Shown: one piece after another, positions 31,493-41,880 of the stretch
Layout of the letters: every line of letters begins with the position of its first letter
Position numbering within the stretch: the stretch's first letter is position 1
Assembly: GCF_013368755.1 (NCBI RefSeq)
Contig: NC_049566.1
Coordinates: forward strand, 1,922,001-1,986,000
Reading direction: 5' to 3'
Origin: Talaromyces rugulosus
Taxonomy: Eukaryota; Ascomycota; Eurotiomycetes; Eurotiales; Trichocomaceae
DNA length: 64,000 bases
The notes under the pieces: model-generated
What the model saw: only the letters and a program-made list of their open reading frames with translations
Told to the model about the DNA's origin: nothing
The model's database searches: none
Made by a program: the position numbers and the translations under genes

Positions 31493-34120
31493 ATGTCGTC
31501 TCTGCTCGTCGCTGACCCGCGCTCGCGAGGCCGCTCCAAGTCGCCCAGTGGACGGCGAGAGCGCTCCAGATCGCGCGATATCCGCGCGCCCTCGCCCGCA
31601 GTCGAGTCCAAGAAGAAATACTACGTCGATGACGATGATGACGACGAGTCGGCCGAGGAGAAGAGGCGCGAAAGGCGTCGCGAGGCAAAGTACTCGTCTG
31701 GAAGCCGCACCAGCGGTCGTTCCGACTATAAAGAATCGTCCAGCGCGACGAAACACGGCAAGAAATACGATGTCGCCGATGACTCGTCGGACGAGGACAA
31801 GTATCGCGCCAAGGAGCGCGCCAAAGATCGCTATTACCATTCTGACTCAGAGGATGATGATGACGACGATGATGAAGATCGGAAAAAACGGTATTATGAA
31901 AAGTCGGCCAGTCGGTCAACCAAATACAAGGATGAAGAAGAGAAAAAGTATCGTGGATCCGCTGGCGCCAGCCGTGGTCGCTATGGCAGCGCCTCGGACG
32001 AGACTGAGAGCGACTCTGATCTGAGTGCGCTCGCGTATGGCGACTCGACTACTAGTTCTCATCGTCGCCAGCACTCGTCGCAGGACCCCCGGTCGTCTCG
32101 CGAGTCGGTGTCGAAGTCGTCTCAGCGACCGAGCTCGACTTATCGTCTCGATGACGACCGTAGCAGACCAGGAGCTCATCCGAGCTATGCCAAACCAGAC
32201 CAGTATTCGTATCCGCAGCCAGGAGTGGCCAACCACTACTCGGATCCAAGACATGCTGCTCCGCATGCCCCAGTGCCTCCAGTCTTGCCTCCCGACTGGG
32301 CTCCCATTCCCGCAAGCGAGATGCCTGGATACCTGCCTCCCAGCACCCATCCGGGGAGCACGCAGGCAATTCCAGGCGCATTTCCTGGGGGGTATCCGGC
32401 CGCTGTGCCGCATGCACCGAGCCCATACTCGCAAGCGCCGGCCTATACCTCGACAACGTCGTATGCAAACCCGACGCAGTTCCAGTACGCAAACCCGGAT
32501 CACACTATCAAGTACGCCACCAAAAATGAACGGCCCGCGTACACGCAAAGCACCGAATCCCAGTTTGGGAAACAGCAGCCGTATCTCGCCAGTGCCGAGC
32601 CCCAGTTCTTGGAGATCGCCCCAGGACGGTCTCGTGCCGAGAGCGTCAGTCGCCAGGGCCGTCCTCACAGCCTGTCTGTGTCCAGCAATCTTTCTGTAGG
32701 AGGAGGCATGAGCGCTGCCAGTGGCCGTCCCCCGGCGAGTCCGCTGCTAGAAGCTTACAAGGGAACCTACCAGTCTATTTCGCCCATGCCCTCTCCCATG
32801 GTGAACCCGGTAGGCCTGGCTCACGACGACGATATTTCCGATCTTGAGGGTCTGGGCGGAGGCTCAGGCTCAGACCGCCGCCGTAGCGTCAAACACAAAC
32901 ACACCAAGTCCCGGGACGAGCGCGATAAGAGGGAAAAAGGCAGAGAAAAGGAGCTTATCGAAAAGGAGCGCAAGAAACATACCAGACACTCCAGCCGCGG
33001 TGGCAACGAGGAAGTCATCCTGATCGCCCCGTCCAGTCGCAAAAAGGTCATGTTCTACGACCCCGTGCCGGATGCTATAGCGTTGAAAGAGTCGCTCTCG
33101 CATCGCAACACCCTAGACACGCGACCCTTGCTCGAGATCCTGCCGAGTCTGACAAGTGACGAAATCCTCGCGCTGCGACAGGAATACAAGAGCCACGCCA
33201 AGGTGCAAGGCAAGGGCATCAACATTGCCAAGCATATCAAGATGCGACTCGGCAGCACCTCCTTTGGAAAAGTGTGCTACGCGACGGCGCTGGGCCGCTG
33301 GGAGTCCGAGGCATACTGGGCCAACTGCTACTACCAAGCAGGCACGTCGCGACGTGAGCTGCTGATCGAGTCGCTCATCGGCCGCAGCAACTCGGACATT
33401 CGCGAGATCAAAAACTGTTTCCGCGACGCGCGGTACTCGGACGATTTGGAAAAGTGCATGAAATCCGAACTCAAGGCCGACAAATTCCGCACGGCTATCT
33501 TGCTCTCGCTGTCGGAACGCCGTCAACCCGAATCGCAGCAGACTGATTTGCATTTGGTGCAGCGAGACCTGTCGGACCTGCATCGCGCGCTGGTGTCGCG
33601 AGAAGGTGGCGAGACGGCGATGATCAATATCATCTTGCTGCGCAGCGACAGCCACTTGCGCGAGATTATGCGCGTGTATGACGGGCAGTTTAAGCGCAAT
33701 TTTGCCAAAGAGGTTATCAAAAAGTCGCCCAATTTGGTGGTACGTATTCACTTTTTACTTTTAAGCTTTCACTTTTTTATCTGGTCATGTCATCTAACAA
33801 TATACCAGGGCGAAACCCTCGTACACGTGCTCAACGGTGCCATCAACCGGCCCATGCGCGACGCCCTGCTCCTTCACCAGGCCATCCACGAGTCGCGCCC
33901 TGGCAAAGAGCGCTCAGAGCTGCTCATCTCGCGACTGGTGCGACTGCACTGGGAGCCACGACATCTGGAGCTGGTCAAGGAGGAGTACCGGCACCGATAC
34001 AGGGAGATTGTCGAGGAGGCGATAGCCAAGGAGATCATGGAATCTGGGGGTAAAGGGGACATGGGCGAGTTTTGTATTGAGCTGGTGCGGAGCTCGACCA
34101 AGTTGAGTCAGTTGCGGTAG
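31493..34120 (+). CDS. Fungal annexin with long disordered N-terminal tail
   Basis: Exons 31493-33739 and 33809-34120 give 852 residues. The first ~515 are disordered: RS/acidic runs (two long Asp runs), then Pro/Tyr/Gln-rich sequence, then a Lys/Arg/Glu-rich segment. The C-terminal ~330 residues are an annexin core, beginning NTLDTRPLLEILPSLTSDEI, with further repeats at GTSRRELLIESLIGRSNSDI and HLVQRDLSDLHRAL. Canonical type-II GxGT-(38)-D/E calcium loops are not clear in every repeat. This matches the long-tailed fungal annexin class. The 69-nt intron (branch CTAAC) is a multiple of three, so read-through stays open and hides it. The ATG at 31493 was chosen over upstream non-ATG frame. Membrane or calcium binding is expected from the family. 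Confidence 0.88.
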   Translation: MSSLLVADPRSRGRSKSPSGRRERSRSRDIRAPSPAVESKKKYYVDDDDDDESAEEKRRERRREAKYSSGSRTSGRSDYKESSSATKHGKKYDVADDSSDEDKYRAKERAKDRYYHSDSEDDDDDDDEDRKKRYYEKSASRSTKYKDEEEKKYRGSAGASRGRYGSASDETESDSDLSALAYGDSTTSSHRRQHSSQDPRSSRESVSKSSQRPSSTYRLDDDRSRPGAHPSYAKPDQYSYPQPGVANHYSDPRHAAPHAPVPPVLPPDWAPIPASEMPGYLPPSTHPGSTQAIPGAFPGGYPAAVPHAPSPYSQAPAYTSTTSYANPTQFQYANPDHTIKYATKNERPAYTQSTESQFGKQQPYLASAEPQFLEIAPGRSRAESVSRQGRPHSLSVSSNLSVGGGMSAASGRPPASPLLEAYKGTYQSISPMPSPMVNPVGLAHDDDISDLEGLGGGSGSDRRRSVKHKHTKSRDERDKREKGREKELIEKERKKHTRHSSRGGNEEVILIAPSSRKKVMFYDPVPDAIALKESLSHRNTLDTRPLLEILPSLTSDEILALRQEYKSHAKVQGKGINIAKHIKMRLGSTSFGKVCYATALGRWESEAYWANCYYQAGTSRRELLIESLIGRSNSDIREIKNCFRDARYSDDLEKCMKSELKADKFRTAILLSLSERRQPESQQTDLHLVQRDLSDLHRALVSREGGETAMINIILLRSDSHLREIMRVYDGQFKRNFAKEVIKKSPNLVVRIHFLLLSFHFFIWSCHLTIYQGETLVHVLNGAINRPMRDALLLHQAIHESRPGKERSELLISRLVRLHWEPRHLELVKEEYRHRYREIVEEAIAKEIMESGGKGDMGEFCIELVRSSTKLSQLR

Positions 34121-34893
34121 TTTTTTTTTTCATATATTACTACATTATATCATATATTTCAAAAAAAATATTAAATATCTAAATATACTAAAAAAGGTTT
34201 TATTACTAAATAAAATAGTTAAGCTATAATATTAATATAAACTAATGATATTAAAGGTCTATACCGCGGAGTTACTCCCTTTATCGGCTTAGGAGTATGG
34301 TAGACTATATGTATGGTGACTCTAGGTGACTTATAAGTCTTTAACTTTTCTTTTTGTTTAATTTCATGAAGTTGATTACACTAACGCATCGCGGACAGGG
34401 CCAAGGCCTTATGCTGTAGAAAAGCTGACTGGCGATAAGGTCTCCGCAAAACACTAAGGAGGGTTTGAAACACAACTCGCCCTGGCATTACATCTGAGAG
34501 CGACCTCTTGTATGTTTCATATTATGGATGGGACGGACTGTGTGTATGGGTTTTTAGAGTGTGTTGAACGGAATATATAAACTTCTTTATTGTGTAGAAC
34601 TGGACATGGACATGGACAATGGCTCGGGTTGTATTCCTTTCTGGAGAATAAATGAACATTAATTGCCCATCAATTGTGGAATTCATACCTAAATACAAAT
34701 CTTTTCTACTAGAACCTGTGGCTGTTCTATACCGAAATCCATAAATTCTACATCGGAAAGCCCTAGGCATATCTTCATGTACATACATACTTATCTCTAA
34801 GCCCTAAAATTCAAGAAACACAAATTCCAGCAAGTTACACACCAGTTGACATGGAATGATATCTTGCTTAGGAAGAAGGGAAAAAAAACCTAG
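34121..34893. other. AT-rich intergenic region
   Basis: Very AT-rich from 34125 to 34260 (TATATTAC, AAATATTAAATATC), a RIP-like or 3' flank composition. No gene seen. Confidence 0.5.
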
Positions 34894-35463
34894 TTACCCC
34901 GAATACTCGCTGAGAGTAACTTCTTCGCAGTATGATGGCATATCCTTGATAGGCTCCATAGCCCAATAAAGGTTATTTGCACCAAACGCTATACCTTCAT
35001 GAGGAACAGTGAAGTTATCACACTTGACCCATCCATAAAACCCATCATAGTCAAACTTTAACGTCCCGTTTGCCGTCCATGAAAACCCGGACGTTGAATT
35101 ATCATCACCCTTCAGCTCGTGTCTTTTTTCGATGGCTGCTGCTTCTTCTTCTTCTTTGTCGGAACTTTTGTGTTGGAATTGTCTTGCCGAAAACCCTCCG
35201 AGGGTTGTATCCGATCCGTCTGTGCTATCAAAATAAAACAGAAAGTCTGGGAAATAAAGTTCTTTTTTGTCGGTGATAGACACTACGATTGGATCCACGC
35301 TGGAGTTGTAAACACAGAAGACGTAGTTTATAAACTCCGAATTAGAGTCGTCTGGGTAGAGCGCGAGATACCAGTCTTCGTTGTCGGTTTTGACGTATGT
35401 GCCGTAGTTTTGAGCGAGAGCGGACGCCGCAAGGCTGAAAAGGGGGAGAAGATAGGTACGCAT
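34894..35463 (-). CDS. Secreted glycoprotein of unknown function
   Basis: A single exon of 189 residues. A clear signal peptide (MRTYLLPLFSLAASALAQ) is followed by a Tyr/Asp-rich mature domain with Cys in YVFCVYNSS, GWVKCDNF and PSYCEEV, and several N-glycosylation sites. An acidic/basic linker with EEEEAAAIEKRHELKG carries a Lys-Arg pair that could be a Kex2-type cleavage site. I do not recognise the family. Location suggests an extracellular or wall-associated protein; no functional neighbour gives a hint. Confidence 0.75.
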   Translation of the reverse strand: MRTYLLPLFSLAASALAQNYGTYVKTDNEDWYLALYPDDSNSEFINYVFCVYNSSVDPIVVSITDKKELYFPDFLFYFDSTDGSDTTLGGFSARQFQHKSSDKEEEEAAAIEKRHELKGDDNSTSGFSWTANGTLKFDYDGFYGWVKCDNFTVPHEGIAFGANNLYWAMEPIKDMPSYCEEVTLSEYSG

Positions 35464-37464
35464 TTTTGATAACAGGTTGTAATTTGTATTAATTTGATAT
35501 TCTTGATGGACCCAAGAAGGCCCCTCCCTTTGGAGGGACAGGACCTTTGGTTAAGTAGTAAGCTATCCAACACAAACAAACTACGGACTGTTGGTGTTCA
35601 ATTTCCGTGGTAGTAGGACTAGGTACGTAGTATTTGTTCCAGGTTGATCGACGCCAAGAAAATGAGCCTAAAGTGAGACATGCATAGTACATAACGAGTT
35701 AGACTACTGGCTACTTTCCCAAAGCTATTTAGGTCATTCCATGATTGGAAACTATTTACGCACAGCGTGATCTCGAAGTATACTACTAGAATAGGGCTGG
35801 TCAATTTTGAACTCTTTGTTTATATTCCTGGTTTATAAACACAGGCGCCGCTGTTCTATATGTACTGTAGTTTGTATGAGATATTTCTTTTAGCCCCATT
35901 GGCCGGCAAATCCACGATTAGAGCCTCCGCCAGATCAAATCGAGTTTACTGGCTCATGCTAGCCACCAGTGGGGAGAGTGATCAACAGCTGGAATTGATT
36001 GCGAGTATTTACGCCTGGTCTATGGCATGATTGGTGCAACGATAGAATAGGGGGTGTGATACGGGCAGGAGCACATCTTTGCCATTTACCATATCTTGCC
36101 TTACAGCCAGCTTTTGGAAGTCGCCTGTGTCTGTCGCATCTTCAAGGGCTTGCAGAGCCGGAGAAGGCCGAGAGCCTTTTTTTGCAGGGTCCACCGCGCG
36201 ATGCTCTTTCGACCTCACTCCGTACAACAGGGGATTACCTTAGTACCTCAGAAAAGTGACCAAGTAATGCTTGACAGACACAGAACAATGTATTTGAAAG
36301 CATGCACTAGGTTGTTAAGGTTTTAGTTCGCTGCTAGTTAAGCGTTGCAGGTGGAAAATGCGGCCGTAACCGTCCTTAGTAGCTGTCATTTCCAGCATTA
36401 AATTCACAGGTCCTCATATTCTATGTGTAATTAGAATTTAGAATTAATGGGCTCTGAGGCTTATTTCAACTGCGAACTTGGATCTGTTGAAATATACTTC
36501 ATTTTTCTTTTTGGCTTTTTCTGAGATGGTTCCATGAGTATTGGTAAATTCTTATCTGCTTTTAGAACAGGCCATGCATCTCATAATTGCCTTGCTCCTG
36601 TGGCAGCTATTATCCTGGTTTGGTAGGTGGAATGGAAGGGCCCTACTCAGGCTGATGTTCGAATCAGATGGCTCTTTTCGGACCGAGTTTCCTCTTGTGA
36701 GGTTGCTAATAAGAGGACACGCCTTCTGAAAACTCCTACTAGATTAAGCTTCCCAGAATGTTGCTCTTATGCTGATCTATAATACATTGCAGCTGATTAT
36801 TAAGAATATGTATGATGCAGAGAATCGCTTCTTAGTGGCTAGCTAACCTGAATATCCTGTGGTGATATCTACCGGTGGTTATTTGGTACTAATGTGCAAC
36901 TAGCTATTAACCTAAGAGTGTAAGAATACACGCAGGTGTTGAAAAATATAAGTTCTCTAGCTTGAAATCTAAATAGCTAGGATTTAAACCTACGGCTCTG
37001 GGACTAATTTTGATCTAAACCTGCTCACCTCTATCCGGATGAGGCATAAGCCTATTAGGAGCCTGAACTTATAGTCTCCAGTATCCTTTAGGCATCAAGG
37101 TAGCTGCGTGGTAGTCGAAGCGCAAGTAAGTAGGAAGCTTCAAAGTGGCCAGGAGAGGGTATGGGCTTGCTGGTGAAAACATTGGTAACAAGACGTCAAG
37201 TATAACTAAAACGACGACGCTTTCACCAAGGCGGACATTTATGGAACAAAATGACATCAGCAGATCGAAAAATTTAGTATAAGCTTGTCTTAGTCAAGAT
37301 TAGCAATTGAGCCGCCGGGTGTTGTCATCATGTATTATTAATAATCGCGGAACAGTACCTGCGTTGCCCCTCAATAAAGAAATAAGTACTTAAGCTCACA
37401 CGTGCCTGATTGATAAGATAATTAAGCTTATTCTTTTTCCTCCGACATCACATTCTCTCTCATC
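35464..37464. other. Gene-free region (2.0 kb)
   Basis: No supportable gene. Contains a small palindromic CCCTCCCTTTGGAGGGA (about 35522-35538) in the leader of the secreted-protein gene, a 72-codon frame at 36227-36009 with no domain, and AT-rich DNA. It may include old repeat remnants, but I could not assign them. The last 100 bp are the promoter of the dioxygenase-like gene. Confidence 0.5.
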
Positions 37465-38132
37465 ATGGCAGACGCAGTCAACTACAAGTTCCCCTCTCCC
37501 CTCGCGGGGTACGAGAATCTCCAGCCGCTGACTGAGTACTAAAACCTACACAACATAAAAAAGTATGGCATATACTAATAGTTTTCATTCATAGAGAACG
37601 AGACACTGACGGAAAATCCCTGCTCAACCCCAAAACCGACCGCAAATCCTCCGCGTACACAGAATTCCCCGCGCCGCTCGACAACGGGCTCCGCGGCGGG
37701 TTCGACGTGCATATTTACTACATGCCCAACAACGCCACACAAACGACTTTTGCGCGTGAGCTGCACGAGCGTATTCGTCGGGAGTGTACTTTCCCCCCTC
37801 TGTCCCATAAAAGAAAGAAAGAAAAAGCTATCATACTAACGAAAAGAGAAAAAGTCCCCGAGCTGCGTATCTACCGCTTCTGGGACCGCCCCGTTGGCCC
37901 GCACCCCATCGCCATGTTCGAAGTGAACCTGTTGACTCCCACCGAGTTTGGCGCGTTTGTTCCCTGGCTTGTGATTAATCGTGGTCCGCTGAGTGCGTTG
38001 GTGCATCCGAATACGGTGAATAAAGGGGAGGAGGCGAGAAATCATTCGCAGCGCGCGACGTGGCTGGGGGAGCGGGTTCCGCTGGATTTGGAGATGTTGC
38101 AGACATTAGATGTGAAGGATTTGAAGGAGTGA
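37465..38132 (+). CDS. DOPA 4,5-dioxygenase-like protein
   Basis: Exons 37465-37535, 37595-37785 and 37855-38132 give 179 residues. Signature parts are FDVHIYY (metal-binding His), ELHERIRREFPELRIYRFWD, GPHPIAMFEV (second His) and SALVHPNT (third His), the pattern of the DOPA-4,5-dioxygenase family (extradiol cleavage of dihydroxyphenyl substrates, as in Amanita pigment synthesis). Members are widespread in ascomycetes with unproven substrates. The second intron (CTAAC branch) lies in the middle of the RRE-F-PELR block; read-through keeps an open frame but inserts a Lys-rich false segment. The 3' end converges with the S28 peptidase gene. Confidence 0.88.
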
Positions 38133-38239
38133 TTTTTGTTAAACTTTATACATAGGTATAAGTATATATGTAAATGAAGTATGAATTAGATACTAGTCTA
38201 ACTATTTCGAAATATCTACAATTTTAAACCCGACCCAGT

Positions 38240-40300
38240 CTAGTAGTGACGCAGTTTCCGGCGCAGGGTCTGGGTTCCGTTGTTCTTGGGCTTGAACTCG
38301 GCGACCCAGGCCTTCATCTGCTTGACCTCGGCGTCGACCACCTCCTTCACGCTCGCGTTCTCCTCGGCGTTGGCCAGGATCAAGTCGTAGCAGTGACTGG
38401 CGTCCTTCATGACGAAGATCGGGTTCGACTCGGACGATGACAGCGGGCCGCCGGGGCGGAAGTCAGAGGACACAGTCTCCTCGCGCCATGGGTCGTATTG
38501 TCTAGCCATGTTAGTATTACTTTCGTATATGTTAAGAGAAATAAAACTCACCCCTGAGCCCAGATCACTCGCTCAGTAGTACCCTTCCAGCCCTGAGTCC
38601 AGGCGTTCACGGCGCTCGAGCGCTTGCCGTTGGCACCGGCATAGGTATATCCATCGTCTGGCTGGAAGTACGTGCCGCAAGAGCGCAGGTAGTAGTCGTC
38701 AGTGATCAGGCGAGAGACGATCGATTTGGTTCCGTTAGGAGCACCACTGTTCAGTTAGTTAAATTTTCACTCTGAGATTAGAAAGAGAGAGAGAACTTAC
38801 TCCTGCCAAGCCCCAAACGGCTCGTTGCAGCACAACCATTCCCACTGCTTATTGGCATAGTTGCCGATACTGGTGTCGGCGTACATTGGGCTGGTCGCGT
38901 TGTATGTGTCGAAGCAGCCAGTCGAGGTGTTTGAAGTGAAGTATCCGGTGGATGCGCAGTCTGTTTCCATGTTGGTTAATGACTAACGACACCAAAGCGA
39001 GGAGAAAAAACTCACATCCAGGGAAAATGGTGGCCCACCACTGGGCGTATCCCTCAAGAGCCTTTGCTACACCAACGCCGCGGGTACCAGGGTTGGCGGG
39101 GGGTTGCGCATACACGTTCTTAATGGTCAGCTAGATCAAGTAGCCGGAATATTTTTTCATTCTCACCTCGATGTAGTTGCAGAAATCGTACAGGCCGTAC
39201 GAGTTTGACGCTGAGGTGGTCTGACCAAGATAAGGCCCATTGGCAAGAGCCCTAAAAGATATTAGACAGTTTATAAACACATTTTTGTGACTTAACATAC
39301 GCGGCAAAATCGTCGTCACGCAGATCTCCAAGCTGGAACTTTTCCTTCAGAGTCTGCTTGGCGTTCTCGTCAGATCCCGACAGGATGCTGTCGATGTGGC
39401 TGATCACGTTGGTCAGGTCAGTGGTGCAGTTCTTGGGCAGACGATTCTGAATAGGAACAAAATATTGCCACTGCCAGAGTCAGCATCTCCATTTCGAACA
39501 TCTCCAAATTTCACATACGTAGTTCCAGATTGCTTCGACGGGCGCGCTCGAGGCGTGGTAAGCCCAGAAGGTCCCGGGCAGGATTGCTGCAGTCCAGCCA
39601 GCCTGTGCACCGCTGTACGAACCACCAACCAGAATCCAAGCCTATCCTCGTTAGCTATGCACACTTGCTTTAGTAATGACAAGGAGGTATGTACAGCGTT
39701 GTCCGGAGAGCTCTTGGTCGAGTTGTCAAAAGGCAGCTTAACGTTCTTTGCAAAGTTGACGGTGTCGGCCAGCGCGTTCTTGAAGGTGAGATGCTGCATC
39801 GTCTTTGGGGTCAACGTGTCAACGGGAGAAGATTTGCCGTAGTAACGGTCTAGAATTTTAGTTAACCTAAGCTCGCCAAAAGACAAAGAGATCCTCACGC
39901 TCGAGAATCAAGCCAGCGCCGCCCATCTCCTGCGCATAGAGACCTGTGAGGGTTCTGTTGCTGAGGTATCCCTGGAACCCATCTGCATCACTCTCGCCAG
40001 GCTGGAAGAGGATGATCTACAATACAACTAGATTAGCCGTTGTTCTTGACAGCAGGGAGAGAAGAAGAAAAAACTCACGGGAGACCCAGGTCCGTTCCAG
40101 TACTCATCACTCCACCAGTATCGCTGAGAAAACGTTCCTAGTTCGGGGTTATCATGGTCGATAAACTGCTCGAAAGTGCCAGCGCCTGAAGAAGCACCGT
40201 CGGCGATCGCAGCAGCTGGGGCGAGGGGAATCTGGTGCAGAGCAGCAGCAACCGAGGCCCATGAGGCGCAGACGGCTGCGAGCGACAGAACAGAGCGCAT
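38240..40300 (-). CDS. Secreted S28-family serine peptidase (prolyl peptidase type)
   Basis: Ten exons (40300-40079, 40016-39899, 39849-39695, 39641-39519, 39470-39301, 39251-39167, 39118-39016, 38960-38801, 38746-38552, 38501-38240) give 530 residues. A signal peptide (1-21) precedes FEQFIDHDNPELGTFSQRYWW, the standard S28 opening. The catalytic triad is visible: Ser173 in GGSYSGA, Asp447 in GQYDPWR, His480 in MKDASHCYD. Several Cys and N-glycosylation sites fit a secreted acid peptidase of the Pro-Xaa carboxypeptidase/prolyl endopeptidase group known from Aspergillus. The seventh exon start is the least certain: acceptor at 39119 was used, and an earlier in-frame acceptor would add LTIK. 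All other joins restore conserved sequence. Confidence 0.9.
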
Positions 40301-41142
40301 GTTGTTGAAGGGTCGACCTTGTTACACACACACGTCACACGTACTGGCGGGGGGAAAAGAACCAGACGGCGACGAGCTCCCTATATAACACATAACGCCC
40401 CATAGGATTATGTTTGCCAGCGTTCCACCGCTCCACAAAATCCCAGCAAACTCAACGGCAGGCGCAAGATAAGAACACGCTAGAATCGCGTGATCCTCAG
40501 GCTCACAAACTCACAAACACAAGCCTCCCCAGCTAAGTAGCTGGGATCGCAAGCCCCCAGGCTGTGCACCAATGAGCCAGGGATTGCTCTAGCTTGGCGT
40601 AACATCGCGGGGTTGTAGCGGATTCAGGTGCCCCCCCTGATAAGCAGTACTAGCCGCTGGGGCTCTTCTGTGAAAATGTCCCTAACTGCCTAACTGCGGA
40701 CTGGAGACTCGTGTGATCGAAAGCGTCAAGGTAAAAAGCTGGGCTGAAGCGGTATCCATGACTTTCGTTATCGGATTGCTGAAAGAAAGAAAGAACAAGA
40801 AGTCTTCCAGAACAAAAAAGAAGGAACAGTCCCACCTTCCCCATAAGGAAGGTGGCCCGCCTAAATGACAAGTCAGGTACCACCGGGCTGCGGCCAATAG
40901 AAACTCGCCACTGCAGTGGCACGGTGGCACCTGCCTTTTCCGAAAACTTTATACCCGCCTCCGGTCACGTGCTTTCCTCGTGTTTCTATTTTTATCATCA
41001 CAGCCCCTATTATTTGCTCAAGAGCCTCGGTTACTGCTTGACCTCAACGACCCTTTTTGTTCAACAACGTTCATAACAAAACTTTGAGGCAAAAACAAAA
41101 CAATCAATCTTTATTTCATACGACTCATCAACAAAAACTGAT
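40301..41142. other. Promoter of the S28 peptidase and flank of the tRNA gene
   Basis: No gene. Includes GC-rich DNA with CACGTG-like E-box matter (TCACGTGC near 40964) and a pyrimidine-rich stretch. Small open frames have no recognisable content. Confidence 0.45.
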
Positions 41143-41236
41143 TGACCGATGCCGGGCTCGATCCGACGACCTTATCGGGTTCAAGCTTTTTACAGCTCTG
41201 TAAACGATACGAGATAACCAACTACTCCAATCGGCC
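41143..41236 (-). tRNA. tRNA-Val (anticodon UAC) with a 20-nt intron
   Basis: Read on the minus strand: a 7-bp acceptor stem GGCCGAT/ATCGGTC with one G-U pair and discriminator A; D arm with GAG/CTC stem and TTGG loop; anticodon stem TATCG/CGATA; variable loop AGGTC; T arm GTCGG/CCGGC with loop ATCGAGC. The anticodon loop starts TTTACA, giving UAC (Val, codon GUA). A 20-nt insert (41198-41179) follows base 37, the canonical intron place, and contains TGTAAA that can pair with TTTACA, as required for splicing-endonuclease substrates. Removing it leaves 74 nt. The A at the first T-loop position is slightly unusual. Confidence 0.88.
41179..41198 (-). other. tRNA-Val intron
   Basis: Twenty bases located one base 3' of the anticodon. 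It contains the anticodon-pairing box TGTAAA. Confidence 0.8.
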
Positions 41237-41880
41237 AGAAACATAGGATACTTCGGCTCACTTTGGTTTATCAAAATGATGAGCATCCAATGGATGTCAA
41301 CGGCTATAATAAATCGCCTTTGAAAAGCACTAGAAAAACTTGTAAATTAGACTTGGTCGGTAGAGTTTCACTCGTTAATGCATTTCGTATGGCTTCAGAT
41401 AACATTTGAAAGGTTTTCTCTACAGATTTCGCACCTTCGCAGAACCAGCTTCCATTATACATAACTTTAATATATATATAGAAAAACACAGTGCCAGGGG
41501 CACCACATGCAGTATTTTAAATGTTGAACATTAGGCTTTACGAATAAGCCAATACCCACGTTGAATTCATTTATAAAATTACATATATATATAATTATAT
41601 AGAAGTGTATGAGATATGTCACATCTAAACAGAGTATCGAAGGGAATATGTCAGCCCCGTACACCACCAGACATTAATGATGACATCAAGATTGAATTGA
41701 TTCCACGTATGATACTCGTGGAACCTTCGTTCTAAAAGTTATTGATCGACGAATTTCTCATAAATCAATAACAATAGAAGGTACTAGGAAACTACGTAAC
41801 CCACAAGCTACTGTCAGAATGGTCATTGGCATGACGAACAAGCCGGACCGTGTGGAAGAACTTGGTTGGCGGCTCTTGAA
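41237..41880. other. AT-rich intergenic region
   Basis: Between the tRNA gene and the GH16 gene. TATATATA tracts at about 41470 and 41585; no gene seen. Confidence 0.5.

Noticed and set aside
36009..36227. 72-codon minus-strand frame as a small gene or relic
   Set aside because: No recognisable family and no supporting splice or signal features.
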